A stretch of 64,000 bases of DNA from Rhodocyclaceae bacterium (GTDB taxonomy: Bacteria > Pseudomonadota > Gammaproteobacteria > Burkholderiales > Rhodocyclaceae), in NCBI GenBank assembly GCA_016791105.1, contig JAEUNM010000136.1, positions 31,983 through 95,982 of the forward strand, in the 5' to 3' direction. The notes under the pieces are model-generated. The model was not told the origin of the DNA, did no database searches, and saw nothing but the letters and a program-made list of their open reading frames with translations. Shown piece after piece: positions 1 to 7,353 of this stretch; positions within the stretch are counted from its first letter, which is position 1, and the number at the start of each line of letters is the position of its first letter. The position numbers and the translations under genes are program-made.

Positions 1-328
1 CCGCTTCGGCCAGAGCCTTTACGCGACCGTGATACTGGAAGCCGGAGCGGTCGAATGCGACCTGCTCTATGCCCTGGCTCTTCGCGCGCTCGGCGATGAG
101 CTTGCCGACGATCTGCGCCGCCGCGACATTGCCGCCGTTGGGCACCTGCTGGCGCACGGTGGCTTCCGCGGTGGAAGCCGAAGCCAGCACCTTGGTGCCG
201 CAGCCGGACCACAACTGGGCGTAAATGTGGCAGTTGGAACGATGCACCGACAGCCGCACGGCTTTCTGTGCGGCGATCTTGATGCGGGTCTGGCGCGCCC
301 GGCGCAAGCGTGATTGCTTCTTGTCCAT
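1..328 (-). CDS. rplR: 50S ribosomal protein L18 (partial, runs off left edge)
   Basis: L18 binds 5S rRNA together with L5 and places it in the central protuberance of the 50S subunit. Translating the minus strand gives MDKKQSRLRRARQTRIKI at the start and SFQYHGR-like FDRSGFQYHGRVKALAEA near the edge, the hallmark C-terminal stretch of L18. About 109 codons are present and the last few are cut off by the window boundary. An ATG six bases upstream is also in frame, but AGGGA lies 8 bases before the 328 start and overlaps the other, so 328 is preferred. It follows rplF by 12 bases in the spc operon. Confidence 0.95.
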   Translation of the reverse strand, partial: MDKKQSRLRRARQTRIKIAAQKAVRLSVHRSNCHIYAQLWSGCGTKVLASASTAEATVRQQVPNGGNVAAAQIVGKLIAERAKSQGIEQVAFDRSGFQYHGRVKALAEA

Positions 329-340
329 TTGCATCGTCCC

Positions 341-874
341 TTACTTCTTCTTGGTTTCCTTGATCACGACGACTTCGTCGGAATAGCGCACGCCCTTGCC
401 CTTGTACGGCTCGGGCGGACGGTAGGCGCGGATTTCGGCGGCCACCTGTCCGACTTTCTGCTTGTCTATGCCCTTGATCAGGATTTCCGTCTGTACCGGG
501 GTTTCGACCTTGATGCCGGCCGGCATGGAATGCACGACCGGATGCGAAAAGCCGAGCGACAGGTTGAGCTTGTCACCCTGGGCCTGGGCGCGGTAACCCA
601 CGCCGACCAGGTTGAGCTTGCGCTGGAAGCCCTTGGTAACGCCGGTGACCATGTTGTTCACGAGCGCCCGCATGGTGCCCGACATGGCATTGGCGTTGTC
701 CTTGCCCGCCACCACGACAAACGTGAGCTTGTCGTCTTGCCGCGCCACCGTGACGGCTGGCGACAGCGCCTGGCTCAACTGGCCGAGCGGCCCCTTGACG
801 GAAATTTCGCTGTCCGACAGCGTGACTTCCACCCCTGCGGGCACAACGACTGGATATTTCGCTACGCGCGACAT
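341..874 (-). CDS. rplF: 50S ribosomal protein L6
   Basis: L6 is a 50S protein near the sarcin-ricin loop and factor-binding site. The 177-residue product has the normal length and the conserved opening MSRVAKYPVVVPAGVEV, the LVGVGYRA motif, SLGFSHPV, and the strongly conserved tail YKGKGVRY followed by a basic end (TKKK). It lies between rpsH and rplR with 13- and 12-base gaps, the standard spc order, so it is co-transcribed and subject to the operon's S8-type translational feedback known from other proteobacteria. Confidence 0.97.
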   Translation of the reverse strand: MSRVAKYPVVVPAGVEVTLSDSEISVKGPLGQLSQALSPAVTVARQDDKLTFVVVAGKDNANAMSGTMRALVNNMVTGVTKGFQRKLNLVGVGYRAQAQGDKLNLSLGFSHPVVHSMPAGIKVETPVQTEILIKGIDKQKVGQVAAEIRAYRPPEPYKGKGVRYSDEVVVIKETKKK

Positions 875-887
875 GTTCGCATCCCCC

Positions 888-1283
888 TCAGGCGACCAGG
901 CAGATCACTTCGCCGCCAACTTTGGCAGCGCGCGCCTTGCGGTCGGTCATGACGCCCTTGGGCGTCGACACGATGGCCACACCAAGGCCGTTCATCACGC
1001 GCGGCAGGTCACCGCTGCCCTTGTAAATACGCAGGCCGGGGCGGCTGACGCGCTCGATGCGCTCGATGACCGGACGGCCGGCGTAATACTTCAGCGCGAT
1101 GTCCAGTTCGCGCTTGCCTTCTGCCTCGCGTACCGCGTAGCCGTCGATATAGCCTTCGTCCTTCAGCACGTCGGCGATGGCCACCTTGAGCTTGGACGAG
1201 GGCATGGAAACCGTGGCTTTTTGCGCCATTTGCCCGTTACGGATACGGGTCAGCATGTCCGCGATGGGATCACTCATGCTCAT
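888..1283 (-). CDS. rpsH: 30S ribosomal protein S8
   Basis: S8 binds the central domain of 16S rRNA and, in E. coli, represses its own operon by binding the rplE region of the mRNA. The 131-residue product opens MSMSDPIADMLTRIRNG, typical of betaproteobacteria, has a SRPGLRIY segment and ends GGEVICLVA; the family normally ends in a similar GGE(I/V)LC(Y/W)V(W/A) tail. It sits 13 bases after rpsN. Nothing unusual was seen. Confidence 0.97.
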   Translation of the reverse strand: MSMSDPIADMLTRIRNGQMAQKATVSMPSSKLKVAIADVLKDEGYIDGYAVREAEGKRELDIALKYYAGRPVIERIERVSRPGLRIYKGSGDLPRVMNGLGVAIVSTPKGVMTDRKARAAKVGGEVICLVA

Positions 1284-1296
1284 ATCGTGTCTCCCG

Positions 1297-1602
1297 TTAC
1301 CAGCTCGCCTTGGTCATGCCGGGCACTTCGCCGCGGAATGCAACTTCGCGCAACTTGTTGCGGCACAGGCCGAACTTGCTGAATACGCCACGCGGGCGGC
1401 CGGTGAGCGCACAGCGGTTGCGCAGGCGCGTCGGATTGGCATTGCGCGGCAGAGCCTGCAGGGCCAGGCGCGCGTCCATGCGCTCGTCGTCGGACAGCTT
1501 GGTGTCCTCGATTTTTGCGACGAGCTCCGCGCGCTTGGCAGCAAATTTGGCTACCAGTTTGCGGCGCTTGCCTTCGCGATTGATCAGAGACAGTTTCGCC
1601 AT
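1297..1602 (-). CDS. rpsN: 30S ribosomal protein S14 (zinc-independent type)
   Basis: S14 belongs to the 3' major domain of the 30S head. The chosen start gives MAKLSLINREGKRRKL and 101 residues, the length of the long zinc-free S14. An open frame continues 20 codons further upstream, but that stretch overlaps the rplE end and does not resemble S14. The tail RGEVPGMTKASW is the family's conserved C-terminus. No CxxC zinc ligands are present, so the protein is the C-minus form. Confidence 0.97.
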   Translation of the reverse strand: MAKLSLINREGKRRKLVAKFAAKRAELVAKIEDTKLSDDERMDARLALQALPRNANPTRLRNRCALTGRPRGVFSKFGLCRNKLREVAFRGEVPGMTKASW

Positions 1603-1609
1603 GGTAGCC

Positions 1610-2149
1610 TCAGTTCTTGAAAGGGAATTTGAAAGCCGCGAGCAGGGCCTTGGCTTCCGCATCGGTTTTCGCAGTGGTGGTGATGCTGATGTTCATGCCG
1701 CGCAGGGCGTCGATCTTGTCGTACTCGATTTCCGGGAAAATGATCTGTTCCTTGAAACCGATGTTGTAATTGCCACGGCCATCGAAACCTTTGCCGGACA
1801 CACCGCGGAAGTCGCGGATACGCGGCATGGCGACCGACACCAGGCGATCGAGAAATTCGAACATGCGCGGGCCGCGCAGCGTGACCATGCAGCCTATGGG
1901 ATAGCCGGCGCGAATCTTGAAACCCGCGATGGCTTTGCGCGCTTTGGTGACGACGGGCTTCTGGCCGGCGATTTTCTGCATGTCGCCTACCGCGTGCTCC
2001 AGCACCTTCTTGTCGCCCACCGCTTCACCGACGCCCATGTTGAGCGTGATCTTGGTGATGCGCGGCACCTCCATGATCGACTTGTAGCCGAACTTGGTTT
2101 GCAGTTCGGCCATCACCGTATTCTTGTAGAACTCTTGCAGACGCGCCAT
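1610..2149 (-). CDS. rplE: 50S ribosomal protein L5
   Basis: L5 binds 5S rRNA and contacts P-site tRNA. The product (179 residues, same as E. coli) contains ITLNMGVGEA, the GYPIGCMVTLRG loop, and DGRGNYNIGFKEQIIFPE, and ends FKFPFKN. Two in-frame ATGs lie at 2155 and 2149. AAGGA abuts the first but is 6 bases before the second, and MARLQEFYK matches the family start, so 2149 is chosen. It follows rplX by 9 bases. Confidence 0.97.
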   Translation of the reverse strand: MARLQEFYKNTVMAELQTKFGYKSIMEVPRITKITLNMGVGEAVGDKKVLEHAVGDMQKIAGQKPVVTKARKAIAGFKIRAGYPIGCMVTLRGPRMFEFLDRLVSVAMPRIRDFRGVSGKGFDGRGNYNIGFKEQIIFPEIEYDKIDALRGMNISITTTAKTDAEAKALLAAFKFPFKN

Positions 2150-2158
2150 GTGCATTCC

Positions 2159-2476
2159 TTAGGCGTTGACAAGTTCGCCGTTGGACTTGAAGAAACGTAC
2201 CTTGCGGCCGTCTTCAAGCACCCGGATGCCGACGCGGTCGGCTTTCTGCGTGGCCGGGTTGTAAAGGGCGACGTTGGAAATATTGACCGGCATGTCCTTT
2301 TCGACCATGCCGCCCTGTATGCCCTTCATGGGGTTGGGGCGCGTATGCTTCTTGACGCGATTGACGCCTTCCACGACCACGTGGTCCGCATCGACGCGCA
2401 GCAGCACGGTACCGCGCTTGCCCTTGTCCTTGCCGGTCAGGACGATCACTTCATCGCCCTTGCGTATCTTTTGCAT
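2159..2476 (-). CDS. rplX: 50S ribosomal protein L24
   Basis: L24 is an assembly initiator of the 50S subunit that binds the 5' part of 23S rRNA. The 105-residue product begins MQKIRKGDEVIVLTGKDKGK, a clear KOW motif, followed by the NRVKKHTRPNP segment conserved in bacterial L24. A good Shine-Dalgarno sequence (GAGGT) precedes the ATG. It lies 22 bases after rplN. Confidence 0.97.
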   Translation of the reverse strand: MQKIRKGDEVIVLTGKDKGKRGTVLLRVDADHVVVEGVNRVKKHTRPNPMKGIQGGMVEKDMPVNISNVALYNPATQKADRVGIRVLEDGRKVRFFKSNGELVNA

Positions 2477-2498
2477 GCTTAACCTCGGAGGCTGCGTG

Positions 2499-2867
2499 TC
2501 AGAGCACTTCAGGCGCCAGCGACACGATTTTCATGAAGCGCTCGGTACGCAGTTCGCGCGTGACCGGCCCGAAAATGCGCGTGCCCAGCGGTTCGAGCTT
2601 GTTGTTGAGGAGCACCGCGGCATTGCCGTCGAAACGGATCAGCGAGCCGTCCGGACGGCGCACGCCTTTGGCGGTACGCACCACCACGGCGTTATAGACT
2701 TCGCCCTTCTTGACGCGGCCGCGCGGCGCGGCATCCTTGATGCTTACCTTGATCACGTCGCCGATGCCGGCATAACGGCGCTTGGAGCCGCCCAGCACCT
2801 TGATGCACATGACCGAACGCGCGCCCGTGTTGTCGGCGACGTTCAACAACGACTGCATTTGTATCAT
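2499..2867 (-). CDS. rplN: 50S ribosomal protein L14, first gene of this spc operon
   Basis: L14 forms part of the subunit interface near the factor-binding region. Residues MIQMQSLLNVADNTGAR and the end FMKIVSLAPEVL are diagnostic; with this start the protein is 122 residues, the standard length. The frame is open five codons further up (MESGQ), but GGAGAGTGG just upstream of 2867 and the family start both support MIQMQ. In most genomes rpsQ (S17) lies immediately upstream; here a 250-base gap and a toxin-antitoxin operon take its place, and a plausible promoter lies in that gap. Confidence 0.96.
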   Translation of the reverse strand: MIQMQSLLNVADNTGARSVMCIKVLGGSKRRYAGIGDVIKVSIKDAAPRGRVKKGEVYNAVVVRTAKGVRRPDGSLIRFDGNAAVLLNNKLEPLGTRIFGPVTRELRTERFMKIVSLAPEVL

Positions 2868-2981
2868 TTGTCCACTCTCCAACTTTTCCCGTGGGCGAAC
2901 CGCGGTCAGTCTTGGATCCCGTCAAGGGAGTTCAACTACGAAGCGCCAGCGAAGATGACTGGCGAGAGGCAAAGAGGCGCG

Positions 2982-3010
2982 ATTCTGGCACAAGTTTTTG
3001 CAGCGCGCAA
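2982..3010 (-). promoter_or_regulatory. Candidate sigma-70 promoter for rplN and the spc operon
   Basis: On the minus strand TTGCGC (3010-3005) is followed after exactly 17 bases by CAGAAT (2987-2982). This is an acceptable -35/-10 pair with start expected near 2975, leaving a leader of about 108 bases before rplN. It is read by eye only; its position in the only gap before the ribosomal operon makes it likely. Confidence 0.45.
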
Positions 3011-3033
3011 TAGCTGATTGTGCCGGACGGCGT

Positions 3034-3060
3034 CCGGCCTTGATTTTTGTTCAAGGCCGG
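3034..3060. other. Perfect 10-bp inverted repeat between the TA operon and the spc promoter
   Basis: CCGGCCTTGA (3034-3043) pairs exactly with TCAAGGCCGG (3051-3060) around a T-rich 7-base loop. No T-run follows on either strand, so it is not a textbook terminator by itself, but it stands directly after the 3074-3100 terminator in the minus-strand direction and may reinforce it, insulating the ribosomal operon from upstream transcription. Confidence 0.5.
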
Positions 3061-3073
3061 AGCGGAAATGGGC

Positions 3074-3100
3074 AAAAAATGACCCGCCGTAGCGGGTCAT
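3074..3100 (-). terminator. Rho-independent terminator of the toxin-antitoxin operon
   Basis: Read on the minus strand, a perfect 9-bp stem ATGACCCGC/GCGGGTCAT with a 4-base loop is followed by a run of six T. It begins 19 bases after the antitoxin stop codon, exactly where a terminator for that operon is expected. Confidence 0.8.
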
Positions 3101-3118
3101 GCTTGCAGCGCGCATCAA

Positions 3119-3517
3119 TCACGCTGCTTTTTTGACGCCTTGAGGTTTTCGACCGCCAGCTCTCGGGGCAGCATCCTTGCGCACTCGCTTTGCGGCCGGC
3201 GGGGGTGGCACAGGCGCGCCGGGTTCGTCGTCAGGGTTCTGCCCCGCCACAAGCCCCTGAACGATGCCGAGGAGCTCGCGCTCGGCAAAGCGCTTGAGGA
3301 CGTCACGCATCAAGGGCTGGTAGCCAATGCCATGAAACTTTCCTATGGCCTTGAATGCTTCAATCAGAGTCCGGTCGAGGCGGATCGATATCATCTGGAG
3401 GCCCAGCGATTCGTCGATTTGCTGCTCCAGGTTCGGGGCAACTCGCGCTACGTACTCCTCGTCAGCTCCAATCTGGCGCGTATCCCACGCATCTTCTGTT
3501 CCTGAAATCTTGTCCAT
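3119..3517 (-). CDS. BrnA/CopG-type antitoxin of a type II toxin-antitoxin pair
   Basis: Second gene of a two-gene minus-strand operon. The 132-residue product has a central segment QMISIRLDRTLIEAFKAIG (about residues 41-59) followed by GYQPLMRDVLKRF, the ribbon-helix-helix pattern of BrnA-type antitoxins that bind DNA and their toxin. The tail is rich in Pro, Ala, Lys and Arg and is probably disordered. AGGAG six bases before the ATG supports the start. The gene is 33 bases downstream of the toxin gene. The family would repress its own promoter; the GTATATAC boxes at 3538 and 3849 are candidate operators. Confidence 0.75.
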   Translation of the reverse strand: MDKISGTEDAWDTRQIGADEEYVARVAPNLEQQIDESLGLQMISIRLDRTLIEAFKAIGKFHGIGYQPLMRDVLKRFAERELLGIVQGLVAGQNPDDEPGAPVPPPPAAKRVRKDAAPRAGGRKPQGVKKAA

Positions 3518-3550
3518 GGCGCACTCCTGGCTCCCGTGTATATACCTGCT

Positions 3551-3844
3551 CTAACGGCCGCAACGCTCGTAAATTGATATTTCCTTTGCGTTTGGCTCGA
3601 ATGCAGATTTGATATGTATGTTTCCGTCTATGTAAATGAAGACAACCTTCAGTAAGCGCCCCTTGTTGGTGCGTGCACCAAACCACAGCGTGGGCGGCGT
3701 CGTTTGATGATCTTCCCGCGTGTCCTGCAAATAACCGCCCGACCTGTTTGCGAAGCACTGCTCTATTTCCCGCCGCTCGACCCGGTGTTTCGTGCACAGC
3801 TTTTCGATTACCGACGCCGAGATCAGGATATTTTTCGTGACCAT
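3551..3844 (-). CDS. BrnT-like (RelE-superfamily) toxin
   Basis: The 97-residue product begins MVTKNILISASVIEKLCTKH and contains EDTREDH-like LQDTREDHQTTPPTLWF, then GRLLKVVFIYIDGNIHIKSAFEPN, the pattern of small proteins often found next to BrnA/CopG antitoxins and often mislabelled as ADP-ribosyl-dinitrogen-reductase hydrolase. The fold is expected to be RelE-like, with mRNA cleavage as the usual family activity; this is inference. An in-frame ATG ten codons upstream (3874) exists, but it would make a palindromic operator part of the coding region and the family usually starts at the shorter site. Confidence 0.7.
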   Translation of the reverse strand: MVTKNILISASVIEKLCTKHRVERREIEQCFANRSGGYLQDTREDHQTTPPTLWFGARTNKGRLLKVVFIYIDGNIHIKSAFEPNAKEISIYERCGR

Positions 3845-3846
3845 CA

Positions 3847-3858
3847 CTGTATATACAG
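3847..3858. promoter_or_regulatory. Perfect 12-bp palindrome CTGTATATACAG before the toxin gene
   Basis: The palindrome covers the bases just upstream of the toxin ATG. Its core GTATATAC (3849-3856) recurs at 3538-3545, between toxin and antitoxin genes. TTGACC lies about 15-17 bases upstream of the palindrome's right part, so it would overlap a -10 region. Autorepression by the antitoxin is the simplest reading. Confidence 0.55.
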
Positions 3859-4017
3859 AACGATATCGGGTCAAGCAGCTTGTGCCCGCTCATAGGAACA
3901 GCCGGATTCATTCTCGTGCTTACCGCGCAATTTCCGTCGGGAGGCCCCGATTCGACCGGCCGATTCGAGCCGAAGTCAAACCATGGGCGACATGCCGCGG
4001 CGCCAAGGCCCACGCGA

Positions 4018-5568
4018 TCAGTGTTCGCCGGCCCAAGCCTCCAGCACATGCGGCCACAAGCGTGCGGCGCGCGTCCACCAGCGCGTGGTGGCGAGCGGTA
4101 GCCGCGCCAGTACCGTGAGAATTTCGGCGTTGCTGGCGTGGGTGGCAACGCCGGGCTGGTTCAGCGGCGTCATGCTGCGGCCGGGCAGTTCGGCCAGCAG
4201 GTGCAGCAAGCCCATTTTCATGAGGCCGGCGTCGGGCACTGCGCCGCCGGCCAGATCGGCCAGCACACCGGACAAGGACAGCCAGGTCTTGCGCAGCACG
4301 ATCAGATTTTCGGCATAGCCGGCGGCGCCGCTCGCGGCCACGTCATCCAGCAGCGCCAGCATCCAGTCCAGGCCGGGCAGGCCGCCGCGCTGCACGAAGC
4401 GATCCAGCGCGCGTTCGATGGGGCCATCCAGCGCGGGATCGTCCGCATCCAAATCACCCAGCCGCGCCAGCGATAGGCGAATTTTGCGTCCGTCCATGGC
4501 CAGCGCACCCAGGGCGATGCCCACCAGGGCGGCGCGCTGGTCGCGATCCAGGCGCATGGCGAGGCTCCAGTCCAGCACCGCGACGCGCATGCCCACCTGG
4601 GTGAGCAATAGATTGCCGGCGTGCAGATCGCCATGGAACAACGCGGTATCGGCACTGCTGAAAAACGGCCGCGCCATCAATCCCGTCACCAGCGCTTCGG
4701 CCACACGTCCGCGCTGCGACTCGGCCAGAGCGGCGTCGGTAATTTTCACGCCATACACCCGCTCCATCGCCGTCACGCGCGGCGAACACCACGGCAACAG
4801 GCGCGGCACGTACAAACAGTGATCCCCGGCGTACACCTCCCGCGCCACGCGCAGATTCTGTTGCTCGCGCTCGAACAGCACCTCCTCGCGCAACAGGCGC
4901 GCGATGGTAGCGAAAGTGTCTTCGTAATCCAGCGCCGGCAGGCCCAGCTTGCGGCCACGCTCGGCGAGAAATAAGGCCAGATCCGGCAATAGTGCGCGGT
5001 CCTCGGCCAGACGCGCATCGACGCCCGGCCGGACCAGTTTGAACACGCCCTGGCGCCGCTTGCCCCGGTCGGTCCAGGCGAAGGGCAGCACCACCGCCAC
5101 GCTGCCTTCGGCGAGCGGCGCATCGCCCAGTTCCACCGGCAGGTCCGCGCCCAATTCGCGCCGCAGTTGTGCCGCCAGCGGCGCCATCTGCAAGGACGAA
5201 GGCAGCGATTCCAGCGCCTGCAGGCGTTGCCGCAACTCGAGCGGCAGGCCGCGCTGGCGCGCCAGCACCTGCGCCGCCTTGTGCAGTGCGGGACTTTGCG
5301 CGCATAGCGCAGTGAGGCGCTCGGCCGTGCTGGCATTGCCCGGCAGGCTCAATTGCGCGGCAAATATTTCGGCGCGGCGATGCGCGGCCAGATTTTCCAG
5401 AAAAAACCCCAGGCCCTCGGCCAGCAGGGGGCGCCATGCGGCAAAGCGGCCGGGCAGCAAATCCTGCCAGGGGATGGCGTCGATCAGGCCGCTCAACAAG
5501 GGGTCGCGCAGGCGGCGTTTGCGCCGGCCGCTACCAGGCTGGCGCGGCGGGGTTGTGGTTTCGTCCAT
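4018..5568 (-). CDS. Divergent ABC1/UbiB-family atypical kinase
   Basis: The 516-residue protein carries core motifs of the ABC1 (UbiB/AarF/COQ8) family: a nucleotide-loop segment PLAEGSVAVVLPF, an invariant-lysine strand GVFKLVRPGVD, catalytic-loop FHGDLHAGNLLL and the DFG-like VLDWSLAMRL. The usual N-terminal KxGQ signature is not recognisable, and DFG reads DWS, so it is a divergent subfamily rather than ubiquinone-biosynthetic UbiB. The start MDETTTPP is preferred over an open 38-codon extension rich in Arg. It is the last gene, 114 bases downstream of tpsB on the same strand, suggesting (not proving) a link with the secretion operon. Substrate unknown. Confidence 0.75.
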   Translation of the reverse strand: MDETTTPPRQPGSGRRKRRLRDPLLSGLIDAIPWQDLLPGRFAAWRPLLAEGLGFFLENLAAHRRAEIFAAQLSLPGNASTAERLTALCAQSPALHKAAQVLARQRGLPLELRQRLQALESLPSSLQMAPLAAQLRRELGADLPVELGDAPLAEGSVAVVLPFAWTDRGKRRQGVFKLVRPGVDARLAEDRALLPDLALFLAERGRKLGLPALDYEDTFATIARLLREEVLFEREQQNLRVAREVYAGDHCLYVPRLLPWCSPRVTAMERVYGVKITDAALAESQRGRVAEALVTGLMARPFFSSADTALFHGDLHAGNLLLTQVGMRVAVLDWSLAMRLDRDQRAALVGIALGALAMDGRKIRLSLARLGDLDADDPALDGPIERALDRFVQRGGLPGLDWMLALLDDVAASGAAGYAENLIVLRKTWLSLSGVLADLAGGAVPDAGLMKMGLLHLLAELPGRSMTPLNQPGVATHASNAEILTVLARLPLATTRWWTRAARLWPHVLEAWAGEH

Positions 5569-5682
5569 TGTATTTTTGACCGGGGCCGGCGGCGCCTCGA
5601 TCAGGCCCGCCCGCCGGTGCGCCCGGGATCCGGAAAGTCCCTGCAGAACGCAGCATAGCGCAGGGCGCAGGCGGAGGCGCAA

Positions 5683-7353
5683 TCAGAACAGATTCCAGCT
5701 CAGTTGCACGTGTACGCCGCTGTCCTGCAGGTTGCCGCTACCGCCGATGCCGTCCGGATGGACGATGCGGTGCGCCAGTGTCAAATCCACACTCAGGCCG
5801 CGCCAGCGGGCACGCGCGGCGAGACCGGCGGATGAAAGGGTGGCTGCCGTTTCGTTCTGGTTCTTGCCGCGCCCCCAGTCATAGAAGGGGACGAGATTCA
5901 CGCGCCAGTCCGGCGCGGCGTTCTGCAGCAAGGGGAAATCCAGTTCCAGATTCACGATGCTGCCGGTATCGCGTATGAGCTGGTTTTCGCGATAGCCGCG
6001 TACCGTATAGATGCCGCCCAGCGCCATGCGGTCGAGCGACGGCAACATGGACGTAGTGTCCTGGCGCGTCGCGCGCAGGATGACTTGCGCGCCCGCATCG
6101 CTCACCCGCTGCGCGAATTGCATTTGCGCCAGGCCGATGCGGTAGGCGTGGTCCGGCACCCCGGGCGCGTCCTGAATATTGTTGCGAGCCGAACTTAGCG
6201 TGTAGCGCAGCGCCAGCGCGCGGGTTTCGGTGCGGTGGCTATATTCCGCCCAATAGCGCCAGGCGCGTACCCGCAGCTTGCCGTCAGGCTCGCCGCCCGT
6301 GAATGAAAATGGCTGGCCCAGCAGGGTGGTGCTGTTTTCGCGCCAGACGCGGTTCGCGCCCAGCGTGAATTTGTGTGCCAGGGTTTCCACAAAGGTCTGG
6401 CTGATGCCGATGTCACGGCTGTCCAGCACGCTACGGATATGCAGCACGGCGAGCGGTTCTTCGACCACCGAAGAACGGCCGTGCTCGTATTGCAGTGACA
6501 GCAGCGTGCCGCGCCGGGTGAGCGGCATGCGCCAGCCCAGGCTGTAGCGCCCGCTCGATTCGGCGGCCAGTGCGTCTTCGGCGCTGGCTTCGAGCAGATC
6601 GCCCTGTCCAGTCAGATTGCGCACCCAGCCGGATACGCCATAAGCTTGCGATCCGGTGGAAGGCGGCCGATAGTTATTGGCGAATAGCGTGAGCTGGTAA
6701 GGCCGCGCCCGGCTTATGTCCAGGTCCAGCACCGCTTCGCCGGGACGTTCGCCCGGCACCAGGCGCGCATTCATGCGCGCAAACAGCGGGTTTTCCAGCA
6801 ACAGCAGGAAACGCTCACGCAGGCTGTCGATATTGAGCACGGCCTGTTCGTCGGGCGCCAGGCGCGCGACGACATAGCTCTCGTCCAGGCGCTCCAGGCC
6901 GCGCAGGCGCATGCCGGTCAGGCGGCCTTCGATCAGTTCGACCTGTAGCCTGCCATCCTTGAATTCGCCCAGTTGCGCCCCGGAATTGACATAGCCGCGC
7001 TCGATGTAATGGCGCGTAAGCGCGAGGCGCAGCGCTTCGAGATCGGCCTCGCTCACGGAGCGGCCCAGGTACATTTCGGCCACTGTCGCCAGTTCCGTGC
7101 TGGCGATGACGCTATTGCCGTGAAACTCTACGGCTTTCAGTACGCCGCGCGCCGTCGCGGCGGCGCCCGCGTCCGCCGGCGCAGGCGCCACCGGCGGCAA
7201 TTCGAACTGCCCGCCGTCGCGTGGCTGGTACGCCGGCGCGGACGGCTGCTGCACATTCAAATGTTCGCTCGCATCGGCCGCATAGAGGGCGGCCGGCAAG
7301 CCGGCGCCCGCCGCCGCGGCCGCCAGCGCAATAACACCCAGGCGCGGCTTCAT
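5683..7353 (-). CDS. TpsB-type two-partner secretion transporter (ShlB/FhaC/HecB family)
   Basis: An outer-membrane beta-barrel of the Omp85 superfamily that exports the partner TpsA across the outer membrane. The 556-residue product has a signal peptide (MKPRLGVIALAAAAAGAG onward), a Pro/Ala-rich linker, POTRA domains (about residues 75-215, with LKAVEFHGNSVI and DGRLQVELIEGRL), then a 16-strand barrel including the lid-lock motif as TVRGYREN and a terminal Phe (LSWNLF), the BAM signal. The ATG at 7353 overlaps the tpsA stop as ATGA, so translation is coupled to its substrate gene. An in-frame GTG three codons earlier is less likely. Confidence 0.9.
   Translation of the reverse strand: MKPRLGVIALAAAAAGAGLPAALYAADASEHLNVQQPSAPAYQPRDGGQFELPPVAPAPADAGAAATARGVLKAVEFHGNSVIASTELATVAEMYLGRSVSEADLEALRLALTRHYIERGYVNSGAQLGEFKDGRLQVELIEGRLTGMRLRGLERLDESYVVARLAPDEQAVLNIDSLRERFLLLLENPLFARMNARLVPGERPGEAVLDLDISRARPYQLTLFANNYRPPSTGSQAYGVSGWVRNLTGQGDLLEASAEDALAAESSGRYSLGWRMPLTRRGTLLSLQYEHGRSSVVEEPLAVLHIRSVLDSRDIGISQTFVETLAHKFTLGANRVWRENSTTLLGQPFSFTGGEPDGKLRVRAWRYWAEYSHRTETRALALRYTLSSARNNIQDAPGVPDHAYRIGLAQMQFAQRVSDAGAQVILRATRQDTTSMLPSLDRMALGGIYTVRGYRENQLIRDTGSIVNLELDFPLLQNAAPDWRVNLVPFYDWGRGKNQNETAATLSSAGLAARARWRGLSVDLTLAHRIVHPDGIGGSGNLQDSGVHVQLSWNLF

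Noticed and set aside
314..2482. Plus-strand open frames antisense to the ribosomal genes
   Set aside because: They are shadows of GC-rich coding sequence; the minus-strand frames match known ribosomal proteins exactly.
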